From Candidatus Acidiferrum typicum (lineage in GTDB: Bacteria > Acidobacteriota > Terriglobia > Acidiferrales > UBA7541): a DNA stretch of 41,870 nucleotides. This document shows, one piece after another, positions 1 to 8,646 of the stretch; position 1 is the first letter of the stretch; each line of letters starts with the position of its first letter. The notes under the pieces are model-generated. The model saw only the letters and a list, made by a program, of their open reading frames with translations, did not search any database and was not told where the DNA came from. A program made the position numbers and the translations under genes. The stretch covers positions 1 through 41,870 of the forward strand of contig JAOAPV010000003.1 of the NCBI GenBank assembly GCA_025463055.1. Reading direction: 5' to 3'.

Positions 1-632
1 AGGAGGTTGACGATTTTGGTCAGTTCCTCTGTATTTGGGGTGAACGCTCCGAAATTCGTGATCTTGCAACCTTTAGGCGCGTCGGCGGAAGGATGAAGCG
101 AGCTCGCACTCCATTCGATAAAGAAGGGGAGCAGGCCATCTTTATCATCTTTCAGATTGAGGGTCTTCCATTGAAGGAGCTTGCCGTCAGGACGTTGACG
201 CGAGCCAGGACGCGGTCCATCGAATGAGATGCCTGCTTCGCGCAGACGTGCCGAGAATTTTTCGAGGTCACCGGGATGCGCGGCCCAACCAATCAGACGA
301 GGGCAACTCAACTGTTTGAGTTGCGCGACTTGCTTTTGCGCGAACTGGTCGATGCGGTCTTGTTTCGGGTCAGGCGCAATTACCTCGAGATAGCGGCGCT
401 CACCGAGAGAGAGCAGCGCGTTGCGGGTGCCACGGCCAGGATGAACGCCGCCGAGGGAGGCGCGAATGCCCGTGTGCTGCTCGACGAAGTCTATGCCTCG
501 ATCGAGGTCGTCACAGCCGAGTAGAACATGATCGAGCAACGAGGGAACCTCGGTGGAGGCCCATGTTAGCAGCGGCGTGAAAGCTGCTCCAGCCGCGACT
601 GCGAGGAAAGAGCGTCGGTAGATCGTCTCCAT
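1..632 (-). CDS. VOC/glyoxalase-like Tat-exported protein (3' end outside window)
   Basis: Reading the minus strand from the ATG at 632 gives an open frame of about 210 codons that runs off the window edge, so the C-terminus is missing. It starts with a twin-arginine-type leader (METIYRRSFLAVAAGAAF), suggesting export by Tat. The mature part begins SLLDHVLLGCDDLDRGIDF and continues with GVHPGRGTRNALLSLGERRY, which matches the glyoxalase-like/VOC domain that pairs a beta-alpha-beta fold with an N-terminal metal-binding His. The substrate cannot be told. It lies 4 bases after the thrS stop and has no clear Shine-Dalgarno site of its own, so it is probably translated together with thrS. Family is fairly secure, function unknown. 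Confidence 0.75.
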   Translation of the reverse strand, partial: METIYRRSFLAVAAGAAFTPLLTWASTEVPSLLDHVLLGCDDLDRGIDFVEQHTGIRASLGGVHPGRGTRNALLSLGERRYLEVIAPDPKQDRIDQFAQKQVAQLKQLSCPRLIGWAAHPGDLEKFSARLREAGISFDGPRPGSRQRPDGKLLQWKTLNLKDDKDGLLPFFIEWSASSLHPSADAPKGCKITNFGAFTPNTEELTKIVNL

Positions 633-636
633 GTGC

Positions 637-2592
637 TCAGCTTGTCGCGCGCGAGTCGGCTTCTTGCTGCAATGCGGCTACGACTTCGGCGAGGGGCTTG
701 GGGCCGAGGTCGCCTTTACTGCGGTGGCGCACGGAGACGGTGCCGGCTTCGGCTTCTTTTGCGCCGACTACGAGCATATACGGGATTTTTTGCATTTGCG
801 CGTCGCGGATCTTGGCGGGGAGTTTCTCGTTGCGATCGTCAAGATGGACTCGGATGTTGTGGTTCTTGAGGGTTTCTGCGACGTGCTTGGCGTAGTCCGC
901 TACTTTTTCGCTAACCGGGCAGATTTCGACTTGGACAGGAGCTAGCCAGAGCGGGAAGGCTCCGGCGTAGTGCTCGACAAGAATGCCGAAGAAGCGTTCG
1001 ACAGAGCCGAGCAGCGCGCGATGCACCATGAGCGGCTGGTGGCGGGCACCGTCTTCGCCGACGTATTCGAGGCCGAAGCGCGCGGGAAGATTGAAATCGA
1101 ACTGGACGGTGGTGAGCTGCCAGGGGCGGCCGATGGCGTCGATTAATTTGACGTCAATTTTGGGGCCGTAAAAGGCGGCTTCGCCTTCGATTTTTTTGTA
1201 GGGAATGTTTAGGCGCTGCATGGTGTTCGCGAGAGCCGCTGACGCGCGGTGCCAATCTTCGGGTTTGCCCGCATAGTTTTCCGGGTGCGAGGCGTCCCAA
1301 TCGGAAAGCTCAACTTCAAATTTGTCAAAGCCGAAATTTTTCATCACCGCGAACGCGAAGTCGACGCAGGCTTCCACTTCTTTTTCGATTTGCGACTGCA
1401 TGCAGAAAATGTGTGCGTCGTCTTGAGTGAAGCCGCGAACGCGCAGTAGGCCGTGGAGAACGCCGCTGCGCTCGTAACGATAGACGGTGCCTAGTTCGGC
1501 CAGTCGGACGGGAAGGTCGCGATAGCTGTGGAGCTTCGATTTGTAAATCAAGATGTGGCCCGGGCAGTTCATGGGCTTGAGCTGATACTCAGCCTTTTCA
1601 ACTTCGATGGGCCCGAACATGCTGTCTTTGTAAAAATTGGTATGGCCGCTGGTTTTCCAGAGGTCGAGGCGCATGATGTGCGGTGTGTAGACAAGGTCGT
1701 AGCCGCGTGCGAGGAGCTCGTTGCGCAGCCAGTCCTCAATGATTTTCCGGATCAGGCCGCCCTTGGGATGCCAAAAAATTAAGCCCGGCCCGGCTTCGTC
1801 TTGAATGCTGAAGAGATCGAGTTCGGTGCCCAGTTTGCGATGATCCCGGCGCTTGGCTTCTTCGAGGCGGTGGAGATATTCGTCGAGTTCTTTCTGGGTG
1901 AAAAAGCACGCGGCGTAGATTCGCTGGAGTTGCGGATTGCCTTCCTGCCCTTTCCAGTAAGCCCCGGCGACGCTCATCAGCTTGAACGCCTGGATACGTT
2001 TGGTTGAGGGAATGTGCGGGCCGCGGCAAAAGTCGATGAACTTGCCGGTGGTGTAGAAAGAGACGATTGGCTCTACGGCTTTTTCTTCGACCAGCTCGCA
2101 CTTGAAGATTTGATTGGATTTTTTGTATAGCTCGAGCGCTTCCGGCTTGGGAATGAGCTTGCGCTCGTTCGGGAGATCCTGGGCGGCAAGCTCGTGCATT
2201 TTTGTTTCGATCTTGGCCAGGTCTTCGGGAGTGAAAGGTTCTTCGCGCAGGAATTCGTAGAAGAAGCCGGTGTCGATGGGCGGGCCGATGCCGAGCTTCA
2301 CGTTGGGATACAGCTCCATAACGGCGGCCGCGAGCAGGTGCGCGGCGGAGTGGCGGAAGACGAAAAGTGCGTCGGGATCTTTTTCGGTTAGGATTTGAAG
2401 CTTTACGTCTTGATCGAGCGGGCGGCGCAGGTCAATTAGCTCGCCGGTGCCATCATTGGGCGCGGCAACGCGGGCGACGAGCGCGGCGTCGGCAAGGCGA
2501 GGTGAGATTCCTCTCGCAATATCCGCAGGTGTGGTGCCCTTGGGCACTTCCTGGACTTTGCCGTCCGGCAGTGTGATGTGAATCGGCTCCAT
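637..2592 (-). CDS. thrS: Threonine--tRNA ligase
   Basis: Charges tRNA-Thr with threonine in the cytoplasm. About 651 residues, the usual length. Domains in order: an N-terminal TGS domain starting MEPIHITLPDGK; the editing domain with the HSAAH metal-site motif and the later CRGPH; the class II catalytic core with MNCPGH and QDDAH supplying the zinc ligands; motif 3 around MVHRALLGSVERFFG; and a C-terminal anticodon-binding domain. I chose the ATG at 2592 because AGGTG lies 8 bases upstream and the protein then starts at the TGS domain. A TTG at 2622 would add ten residues but has no ribosome site. The divergent neighbour is a PIG-L gene, and a VOC gene follows in the same direction. No T-box leader is obvious in the short upstream gap. 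Confidence 0.97.
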   Translation of the reverse strand: MEPIHITLPDGKVQEVPKGTTPADIARGISPRLADAALVARVAAPNDGTGELIDLRRPLDQDVKLQILTEKDPDALFVFRHSAAHLLAAAVMELYPNVKLGIGPPIDTGFFYEFLREEPFTPEDLAKIETKMHELAAQDLPNERKLIPKPEALELYKKSNQIFKCELVEEKAVEPIVSFYTTGKFIDFCRGPHIPSTKRIQAFKLMSVAGAYWKGQEGNPQLQRIYAACFFTQKELDEYLHRLEEAKRRDHRKLGTELDLFSIQDEAGPGLIFWHPKGGLIRKIIEDWLRNELLARGYDLVYTPHIMRLDLWKTSGHTNFYKDSMFGPIEVEKAEYQLKPMNCPGHILIYKSKLHSYRDLPVRLAELGTVYRYERSGVLHGLLRVRGFTQDDAHIFCMQSQIEKEVEACVDFAFAVMKNFGFDKFEVELSDWDASHPENYAGKPEDWHRASAALANTMQRLNIPYKKIEGEAAFYGPKIDVKLIDAIGRPWQLTTVQFDFNLPARFGLEYVGEDGARHQPLMVHRALLGSVERFFGILVEHYAGAFPLWLAPVQVEICPVSEKVADYAKHVAETLKNHNIRVHLDDRNEKLPAKIRDAQMQKIPYMLVVGAKEAEAGTVSVRHRSKGDLGPKPLAEVVAALQQEADSRATS

Positions 2593-2751
2593 GCGCTTTT
2601 CACCTAGTTGGAGAAACATCAAGCTTATCGGCGCATTCTAGTGTGGTCAAGGCGGGGCCTGGTCAAGGCGAGCGCGGGACACGCACCGCTGCTTCGCGCC
2701 ATTTCTAGTACAAGGTAAACTCGGTTGGGGCGAAATCCTCCTAGGAGATTC

Positions 2752-4164
2752 ATGCGACGATTCGCGGCTTACTGCTTGTTCCTTTTGCTTCTTCCCGTCT
2801 GCAATCCTGCCCAGGACGCAAAGGCGCTGCCGCCGCCGGACGAGCGGTATAAGGCGGACATTCTGTTGGTGGTGGCGCATCCGGATGATGAGGGCGCGGC
2901 TACGCCGTATCTGGCGCGGGCGATTTATGACGAGCGCAAGCGGGTGGCGGTGGTTTTCACCACGCGCGGCGGGAGCGGCGGAAACGATTATTCGCGCGAG
3001 CACGGTCCAGCGCTGGCGGACATTCGCGAGCAGGAAGGACGTCGGGCGTGCGCGACGCTGGGAATCACGAACGTGTGGTTTCTCGATGGTAAGGACACGG
3101 CATCGCAGAACGTCTTGAATTCGCTGGCGAACTGGGGCCACGGCGCAAATCTGGAGGCGCTCGTGCGAATCGTGAGACTCGCCCGGCCAGAGGTGATCCT
3201 AACCTGGCTGCCCAGCATATTCATCGGCGAAAACCACGGCGACCATCAGGCTTCCGGGGTGCTGGCTACGGAAGCATTCGACCTTGCGGGCGACCCGGTG
3301 GCGTTTCCGGCGCAGGTGGCGGGCGCGTCCAAGCGATTGGAGCCGTACCTGGAAAATCTGACGCCTTGGCAGCCGAAGAAAATCTATTTCTTCAGTGACG
3401 CCAGCGACGAGAAGCAATTCGCGGGCAAGGGACCCGCGTATTCGGTGAAGGAAATTTCGCCGTCGCAGAAGAAGCCGTATTGGCGGCTGGCCCTGGAAGC
3501 CGCGAAGCCGCACCTGACGCAATTTCCCGGTGAGATTCACAGGCTTTCTGATCTTAACGACGAACAGTTGGAAAGACTGATGAGCGATCCTGAACACGCC
3601 TGGTGGTCTGAGCCGATGACGCTCATCTTTGGCAAGGCTACGGTTCCGACACAGCCTACGGATCCGATCTTTCCGGATGTGGAGTCTGGACTCAAGCAAC
3701 CATCCGGCCCAGTAAAATCTGATGGAGGTCCGGGAGTTGTTTCAGATTCGACGCAGCCTGTAATTTTGGAGTTGGGCGATCCGTGGCATTTTTATGGCGC
3801 ATTTCGACATGCGCACAAATTGACAAAGCTGCCTGCCGCACGCATTCCGGAAATCGCGGTAAAGGACGGCAGCGTCGTGGGAATTCCTTTAGTGATCACG
3901 CGGAAGCCTAGTGCGGCACGCGAAATCATGGTGAAGGTTACGGCATCGAGTGGATGGAAGGTGCTCAGCGGGGAAGGAAAGTTTTTGTTAGCCGACGTGG
4001 AGGCGAACTATTTGCGCGTAGAGTTGCAGTCGCCGCAAATTGCTGAAAACGAGTTGAAGGGCCGGCAGCCGGATTCCATTGTCGTGAGCGGAATGGCAGG
4101 GGACAAGTCGATTGGGCAGGCCGAACTGCGAGTCTTGCTGCGCTCCAGCACTTTGCCGCAGTAG
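2752..4164 (+). CDS. Exported PIG-L family (LmbE-like) deacetylase
   Basis: Zinc-dependent hydrolase of the PIG-L/LmbE family, whose members remove N-acetyl groups from sugar conjugates. About 470 residues. A hydrophobic leader (residues 1-20, MRRFAAYCLFLLLLPVC) suggests export, and the Cys at 17 could make it a lipoprotein, though the lipobox is poor. The metal motif AHPDDE is at about 42-47 and the second motif NHGDHQ at about 161-166. The catalytic domain fills roughly the first half. The rest contains beta-rich sequence of unknown role. The ATG at 2752 is preceded by TAGGAG at a good distance, so the in-frame start at 2725 is rejected. The substrate is not known; acidobacterial genomes carry many such paralogues. 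Confidence 0.88.
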   Translation: MRRFAAYCLFLLLLPVCNPAQDAKALPPPDERYKADILLVVAHPDDEGAATPYLARAIYDERKRVAVVFTTRGGSGGNDYSREHGPALADIREQEGRRACATLGITNVWFLDGKDTASQNVLNSLANWGHGANLEALVRIVRLARPEVILTWLPSIFIGENHGDHQASGVLATEAFDLAGDPVAFPAQVAGASKRLEPYLENLTPWQPKKIYFFSDASDEKQFAGKGPAYSVKEISPSQKKPYWRLALEAAKPHLTQFPGEIHRLSDLNDEQLERLMSDPEHAWWSEPMTLIFGKATVPTQPTDPIFPDVESGLKQPSGPVKSDGGPGVVSDSTQPVILELGDPWHFYGAFRHAHKLTKLPAARIPEIAVKDGSVVGIPLVITRKPSAAREIMVKVTASSGWKVLSGEGKFLLADVEANYLRVELQSPQIAENELKGRQPDSIVVSGMAGDKSIGQAELRVLLRSSTLPQ

Positions 4165-4259
4165 TTCGGCGCGATTTTCTTTTCGGCGCACGCGTGACAG
4201 TGGCACAGTCAGAATTCATGGCGCAAAAGAGGCGTGATGTGCGGAGGCGGCTGTGCCGC

Positions 4260-5111
4260 TTACTTCTTGCTTCGTGCGGCTTCCATACTTTCCCATGCGG
4301 CGTCCGGCAGCAGCAGCAGATCGTTGAATTCGCCGGCGCCGCGGAGCCAGTCGCCTCCATCGATCACCACGCATTCGCCGTTGATGTACTCGGCCATGTC
4401 GCTCAATAGAAACGCCGCGAGGCTGGTGAGTTCTTCGTGGCGGCCGAATCGTTTCATGGGATGCGATTCCTTGGCGTGCTCCTCGAATTGTTTCGAAGGC
4501 ATGAGCCGCGACCACGCGCCTTCGGTGGGGAACGGGCCGGGAGCGATCGCGTTTAGCCGGATGTGATACTTCGCCCATTCCACGGCGAGCGAGGTGGTCA
4601 TGGCGAGCACGCCGGCCTTCGCGCAAGCTGACGGCACGACGAAGGCGGACCCGCAATTCGCCGCGGCGTAGCTGGTGACAATGTTCAGGACGTTGCCGCC
4701 GAGTTTCTCCGCGATCCATTTCTTGCCAAATATTTGGGTGCAATTGAACGTGCCGTTGAGCACGATGCCGACCACGGCGTTGAAGGCATTGGGCGTGAGC
4801 TTTTCCGTGCGGGCCATGAAATTTCCCGCGGCGTTGTTGATGAGCGAATCGATGCGGCCGAATTGCTCGTAGGCGAGATTCGCCGCAGTTTCGACGGCGC
4901 CGTAGTCGCGAACGTCGCAGGTGGTAAACGCCGCGCCGCCTCCGCCACGTTGAATTTCGTCGCACACATCCTTCAAGGGCTGCTCGCGACGGCCCACCAG
5001 AAACATGCGCGCGCCCAGCATCGCGAAATGCAAGGCCATCGAACGACCCAGGCCGGTGCCGCCGCCGGTAAGAAAAATTGCGCGATCCTTCAACATGTCT
5101 TGCTGAAACAC
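4260..5111 (-). CDS. SDR oxidoreductase, 2,4-dienoyl-CoA reductase type
   Basis: Predicted NADPH-dependent reductase acting on 2,4-dienoyl-CoA esters during unsaturated fatty acid breakdown. The Rossmann motif TGGGTGLG is near the N-terminus, followed by NNAAGNF, typical of this family. At the place of the usual YxxxK the sequence is SACAK in FVVPSACAKAGV, so the classical Tyr is a Ser. From memory the animal mitochondrial enzyme DECR1 has the same substitution, with nearly the same flanking residues, so this is a family trait and not damage. The C-terminal GEFNDL is also shared. The GTG at 5111 gives the family-like start MFQQDMLKD. The ATG at 5096 is the alternative. It may be the last gene of the polyketide block, 115 bases after the preceding gene. 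Confidence 0.87.
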   Translation of the reverse strand: MFQQDMLKDRAIFLTGGGTGLGRSMALHFAMLGARMFLVGRREQPLKDVCDEIQRGGGGAAFTTCDVRDYGAVETAANLAYEQFGRIDSLINNAAGNFMARTEKLTPNAFNAVVGIVLNGTFNCTQIFGKKWIAEKLGGNVLNIVTSYAAANCGSAFVVPSACAKAGVLAMTTSLAVEWAKYHIRLNAIAPGPFPTEGAWSRLMPSKQFEEHAKESHPMKRFGRHEELTSLAAFLLSDMAEYINGECVVIDGGDWLRGAGEFNDLLLLPDAAWESMEAARSKK

Positions 5112-5226
5112 GGTCACCGCCCGGAGAGTTAGGATTGCCGCAGTTCTCTGATTTTGCGGCAACGGGATTCTAGTGCATTCAGGTACGAGAAGCTGCGGAT
5201 TTCGACTGCAAATCGGAGTGAAGGAA

Positions 5227-6135
5227 TCAGCGCGTGACGATTGCGGGGACGGGCAAACCCATAGCTTTGGCGTACTCGGCTGCGAAAGTGTCATTCGAAG
5301 GAAATTCTTGGGTCAGCTCGTGCAACAGTTTTTGAGCGAGAGCGTTCTGTTTTTCGCGGCGAGCCGCCAAGGCCAGCATGATTTTCGCAAAGGGACGAAG
5401 ATAACGGCCATCTTCAACCGTTTTGCCAACTTGCGCCATGCCGAGTTTCTTGTCGCCATGAATGCCGCCGAACCACAGCGCGAGACGATAGCCCGGGTTC
5501 AGCGAGCCGATGATGTAGTTGGCGATACCCGGAGCGACGTAAGCGTCCGCGGCGTCGGGATGCACGGCAATCAGCTGTTTCGCGTACTCATTGGCTTCCT
5601 TCATGCGCTTGAGGCCGTCGAGCTGCCTTTTCTCGAGGATCGCGTCGGCGTCCGACTCCATTCCCGCGGCCAACGTGAGCGTGAACAAACCTTCGGCGTC
5701 CTTCGGATTTGTCTTCATGCGCTTCTTTGCCAGCATGCGTGCGCGTGTAAGAGCGTCGCGGAAATTGTTCATGCGGACCGGGTCTGGTTTGCCGTCGATA
5801 CCGTGCAGAAATTTCCTTTCGTTGAGGAAAAAATCGCTGGTTAGCACGCCCTGGCGATAGAGCTCTTCGAAGAGAAAGGAAGCGGCTACGGCAACTTCAC
5901 TGAACGGCTCTTCTGGATGACTCGAGTGCCAATCGCTAAAGGTTACGCGAGCTTGGTCGAATTTTTGTTCGTAGAGCTGATGAAATCCGGACATGAGTTC
6001 AGGCACGGGATAAAACGCCGGTGTTGCGGAAGGCGCTGGAGCAGCGGCAGCAGATATAGCAGTTGATTCTTGCTCCAGGCTTCTAGCCGGCGTGAGGAAT
6101 AGTACAAAGATTAGTGCACAGGCGCTGTAGCGCAT
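5227..6135 (-). CDS. Exported helical-repeat (TPR-like) protein of unknown function
   Basis: A 302-residue protein with a signal peptide (MRYSACALIFVLFLTPARS) followed by an Ala/Pro-rich linker to about residue 40. The remainder is almost all alpha-helical by eye. It has TPR-like stretches, for example around FHQLYEQKFDQARVTFSDW and near the C-terminus QNALAQKLLHELTQEFP. The middle (LNPGYRLALWFGGIHGDKK) resembles no motif I recognise. It starts 13 bases after the stop of the ICMT-like methyltransferase on the same strand, so it is probably cotranscribed with the type III PKS pair. A scaffolding role in the envelope would be a guess. Confidence 0.7.
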   Translation of the reverse strand: MRYSACALIFVLFLTPARSLEQESTAISAAAAPAPSATPAFYPVPELMSGFHQLYEQKFDQARVTFSDWHSSHPEEPFSEVAVAASFLFEELYRQGVLTSDFFLNERKFLHGIDGKPDPVRMNNFRDALTRARMLAKKRMKTNPKDAEGLFTLTLAAGMESDADAILEKRQLDGLKRMKEANEYAKQLIAVHPDAADAYVAPGIANYIIGSLNPGYRLALWFGGIHGDKKLGMAQVGKTVEDGRYLRPFAKIMLALAARREKQNALAQKLLHELTQEFPSNDTFAAEYAKAMGLPVPAIVTR

Positions 6136-6148
6136 TTCTCAATTCCAA

Positions 6149-6721
6149 TCAGAACAGGCCGGGCAGAAATCTGGGTTTGCCAGCCATCGCGGTTCGATAC
6201 GCCGGATTCGCGAAGAGCACGCTTTCTTCCAGGGCAATTCGCCGGGAAATAGTGGCAAGGCAGCCAACGCAGCCTAACACCGCTGTGATCCATGCCGTAT
6301 GAATCAATGGGAGCGCAACCATCTCTACGAAAACTGCGGCGTAGTTCGGATGCCGGACGAAGCGAAATGGTCCATCCGTAACCACACCCAGGCCCATCGA
6401 ATTCATTATCTGGACATTCCAATGCTTGCCCATCGTTCGCACAACCCAGAGACGGACCGCATTCGCCGCAAGGAACAGCGAGAACATGATCGCAGCGAGA
6501 ATGGGAATGAACGGCCGGCGCAAAAGAACAACTTCCAGGGCGGCTCCGATAAGAACCGCGGTGTGAACAAACACCATCCAGCGGAACTGTGGCTCGTTCA
6601 CTTTGGTGGCACCATCTGCCGCCATTTGCCGTTGATGACGGCGGGAGACGCCCAGTTCGAAGATGCGCAGGATTCCAACTGCGAGCAACAAGGCGAGGAA
6701 TGCGATGACGCTTATGTCCAT
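6149..6721 (-). CDS. ICMT-like membrane methyltransferase
   Basis: About 190 residues with several membrane segments, starting MDISVIAFLALLLAVG. It belongs to the isoprenylcysteine carboxyl methyltransferase-like family: the C-terminal region has GPFRFVRHPNYAAVF, the typical RHPxY signature, followed by EESVLFANPAYR. These enzymes use S-adenosylmethionine at the membrane. The ATG at 6721 overlaps the end of the type III polyketide synthase gene by 10 bases, implying coupled translation. In Bacillus the same pairing (BpsA/BpsB) makes and methylates alkylpyrones. By analogy this protein probably O-methylates a long-chain pyrone made by its neighbour. A longer frame begins upstream but would lie inside the synthase gene and lacks membrane character. 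Confidence 0.85.
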   Translation of the reverse strand: MDISVIAFLALLLAVGILRIFELGVSRRHQRQMAADGATKVNEPQFRWMVFVHTAVLIGAALEVVLLRRPFIPILAAIMFSLFLAANAVRLWVVRTMGKHWNVQIMNSMGLGVVTDGPFRFVRHPNYAAVFVEMVALPLIHTAWITAVLGCVGCLATISRRIALEESVLFANPAYRTAMAGKPRFLPGLF

Positions 6722-7815
6722 TGCAGCAACAAAAACTCCGCGCTGAATCCGGGCCCGAAAGCGGCGGCGAGCGCGTAGTCGCCCGGTTTCAGTGGCCGCT
6801 TTTCCAGCCATTCCTGAAGGATAAAGAGGATTGTAGCGCTCGACAGGTTGCCTACATTGCTGAGGATATCCCAGGACGGCTGCGTCTGACATTTGGTAAG
6901 GCCGAGCGCGATTTCGATGTTACCGAGGAGGCGCGCTCCGCCGGGATGCAGAATCCAACCTTTGATGTCGTTGAATTTCTTGCCGTGGCGCTCGAGAAAT
7001 CCGTCGACCAGCTCACGGATCTTTTCGCCGATCATTTCCGGCACGTCCTTGGCGAGCAGAATGTGAAAGCCGGAATCGCGAAGGTCGAAGCCCATCGCGC
7101 CGAGAGAATCGGGAAAAGTGTAAGTCTCCGAGACCATGATCTTTGGGCCGCGAACTTGCCTGCCGGTGACCAGCACCGCGGCGGCGCCATCGCCGAACAG
7201 GATGGATGAGATTAAGTTTGCCTGCGAAATGTCTTTTCGCTGAAAAGTTAGCGAGGGAAGTTCGACGGCGATGATCAAGACGTTGCCGCCGGGGTGGGCC
7301 TTGAGGAAGTCCGCCGCGCGGCCCAGGGCCATAGCTCCAGCAGCGCATCCTAGTTCGGTGAACGGCATGCGACGGACGTTCGAACGAAATCCCATCAAAT
7401 TGATGAGATGCGCATCGAGCGACGGAATCATAAAACCGGTGCAGGAGACGGTGATGATCAGGTCGACTTCGTCAGGGCGGACGTTGGCGCGCTGCAAACA
7501 TTTTTCCGCAGCTTCCTGTCCGAGCTTGACGGCGTGCTCGATGTATTCCTGATTTGTCTGATAAAGCGCGCGTGGTTCGACGGTGTACTCGATGGGGAAA
7601 ATGGAGTGACGTTTATGTACTTGAGCATTGTCCACAATGCTCATCATGGCTTCGAGGCGGCGCTCCGGAATATCGAAGACGCGACCCATGTAGTACTTCA
7701 CATCGTCGCGTGTGATCGTGTGGGGAGGTAACGCCGTGGCCGTTGCCGCGATGGAGCAGTGGTTCGAGTTGGTCTGATGCGGGGGCGCATTCGTGGCCGC
7801 CTGATAGGTACTCAA
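6712..7815 (-). CDS. Type III polyketide synthase (alkylpyrone synthase-like)
   Basis: Chalcone-synthase-fold enzyme that condenses malonyl-CoA units onto an acyl-CoA starter. With the TTG start at 7815 it is 367 residues, the normal length. The catalytic triad is visible: Cys at about 157 in TELGCAAGAMAL, His at about 290 in GWILHPGG, and Asn at about 323 in GNLSSAT. The TTG at 7815 is chosen because AGGAG lies 5 bases upstream; a TTG further upstream at 7842 lacks a ribosome site. The overlapping membrane methyltransferase suggests the product is a lipid-like alkylpyrone or alkylresorcinol rather than a plant-like chalcone. The exact chain length and product cannot be read from sequence. 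Confidence 0.93.
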   Translation of the reverse strand: MSTYQAATNAPPHQTNSNHCSIAATATALPPHTITRDDVKYYMGRVFDIPERRLEAMMSIVDNAQVHKRHSIFPIEYTVEPRALYQTNQEYIEHAVKLGQEAAEKCLQRANVRPDEVDLIITVSCTGFMIPSLDAHLINLMGFRSNVRRMPFTELGCAAGAMALGRAADFLKAHPGGNVLIIAVELPSLTFQRKDISQANLISSILFGDGAAAVLVTGRQVRGPKIMVSETYTFPDSLGAMGFDLRDSGFHILLAKDVPEMIGEKIRELVDGFLERHGKKFNDIKGWILHPGGARLLGNIEIALGLTKCQTQPSWDILSNVGNLSSATILFILQEWLEKRPLKPGDYALAAAFGPGFSAEFLLLQWT

Positions 7816-8057
7816 ATTTTCTCCTGCCTCATGGACGCGCAACTACGCGGGACATCGGCACGGCTGGTAAGTCTTTAAGATGCAGCGGCCCACCAGCACG
7901 CTGCCTATTGGCAGTAGACTCTACATCATTCCGGTGCGAGGCGAAATACCATTTGAAAAATGTAACAGTCGACCGCTGCAATGATTCAACTGCATCACCA
8001 TTTTGTTAACCCGCCGTAACGCAAAAACACTCGCCTTAGAGTATTCTCTTTCGCCAC
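7816..8057. other. Intergenic region upstream of the type III PKS
   Basis: A 242-base gap between the start of the polyketide synthase (minus strand) and the start of a decayed phosphodiesterase gene (plus strand). It should hold the promoter of the PKS operon, but I could not pick a convincing -35/-10 pair. No coding frame here looks real. Confidence 0.4.
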
Positions 8058-8460
8058 ATGAAATCACAACGAATTCACGCGCTGCTTGCGCGCTTCTTGC
8101 CGCTTCTCCTCGGGCGGTATCTTTCGTAGTGTAGCCGACAATCGCCCAAGAGCAGCGAAAGACTCCGCTGCTGGTGATGATTTCCGTTGACGGCATGCGG
8201 CCCGACTATGTGACGGCCGCTGATGCACACGGTGCAAAAATACCGCAGCTTCGACGCTTCATGAAAGAAGGCAGCTACGCGGCGCGCATGGGGAATTACC
8301 CGATCTGCCGGACTTGCGCGCTGCGTTTTTCCTTGCGGGCCCTGGCGTTCCCGCCGCACATTCCTTGAACATCATCGACATGCGCGACAGCGCGCCGACA
8401 CTGGCGCACGCCGTCGGCCTTTCTTTTCCTTCCACTGAGGGCAAAGTTCTGCTTCCGTAG
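8058..8460 (+). pseudogene. Remnant of a type I phosphodiesterase/nucleotide pyrophosphatase gene with an internal deletion
   Basis: Pieces of both ends of one protein are present but the middle is missing. From 8058 a leader-like stretch (MKSQRIHALLARFLPLLL) hits a stop. In another frame from about 8146 comes KTPLLVMISVDGMRPDYV and KIPQLRRFMKEGSYA, the metal-binding N-terminus of the phosphodiesterase/alkaline phosphatase superfamily. At about 8300 the frame changes again to DLPDLRAAFFLAGPGVPAA, then NIIDMRDSAPTLAHAVG, ending at a TAG at 8460; this is the family's typical C-terminus. An intact member has about 400 residues, so most of the catalytic domain is deleted. At least two frame changes and an early stop make function very unlikely. 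Confidence 0.8.
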
Positions 8461-8646
8461 CAGTCTCCATCCAGCTTTTCCATAGCCAGAAGCGGGAACT
8501 TGTTTGGTATGGCGGTGTCCAACCTTGGGAGGACGCGCGCAACCTCACATCCCTGCGAGCGCGGCGCCGGTTCCTGCAGAAGTACGCAGGGTCCGGCGTC
8601 GCAAATTTCCTAAGCTTCGCTCTCAAGTTTTTTGTGGAGGTGTGTG

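Noticed and set aside
4195-4259. AGTGGCACAG...CTGTGCCGCT imperfect inverted repeat after the PIG-L gene.
   Set aside because: The loop is over 40 bases and the stem has a mismatch; too weak to call a terminator.
4960-5000. Loss of the catalytic Tyr as a sign that the SDR is inactive.
   Set aside because: The same Ser is found in the dienoyl-CoA reductase family, which uses another Tyr, so it is a family trait.
8461-8646. A plus-strand frame that stays open from the pseudogene end into the TonB-like gene.
   Set aside because: No ribosome site, no family resemblance; GGAGGTG and ATG at 8647 define the real start. Probably chance openness in GC-rich DNA.
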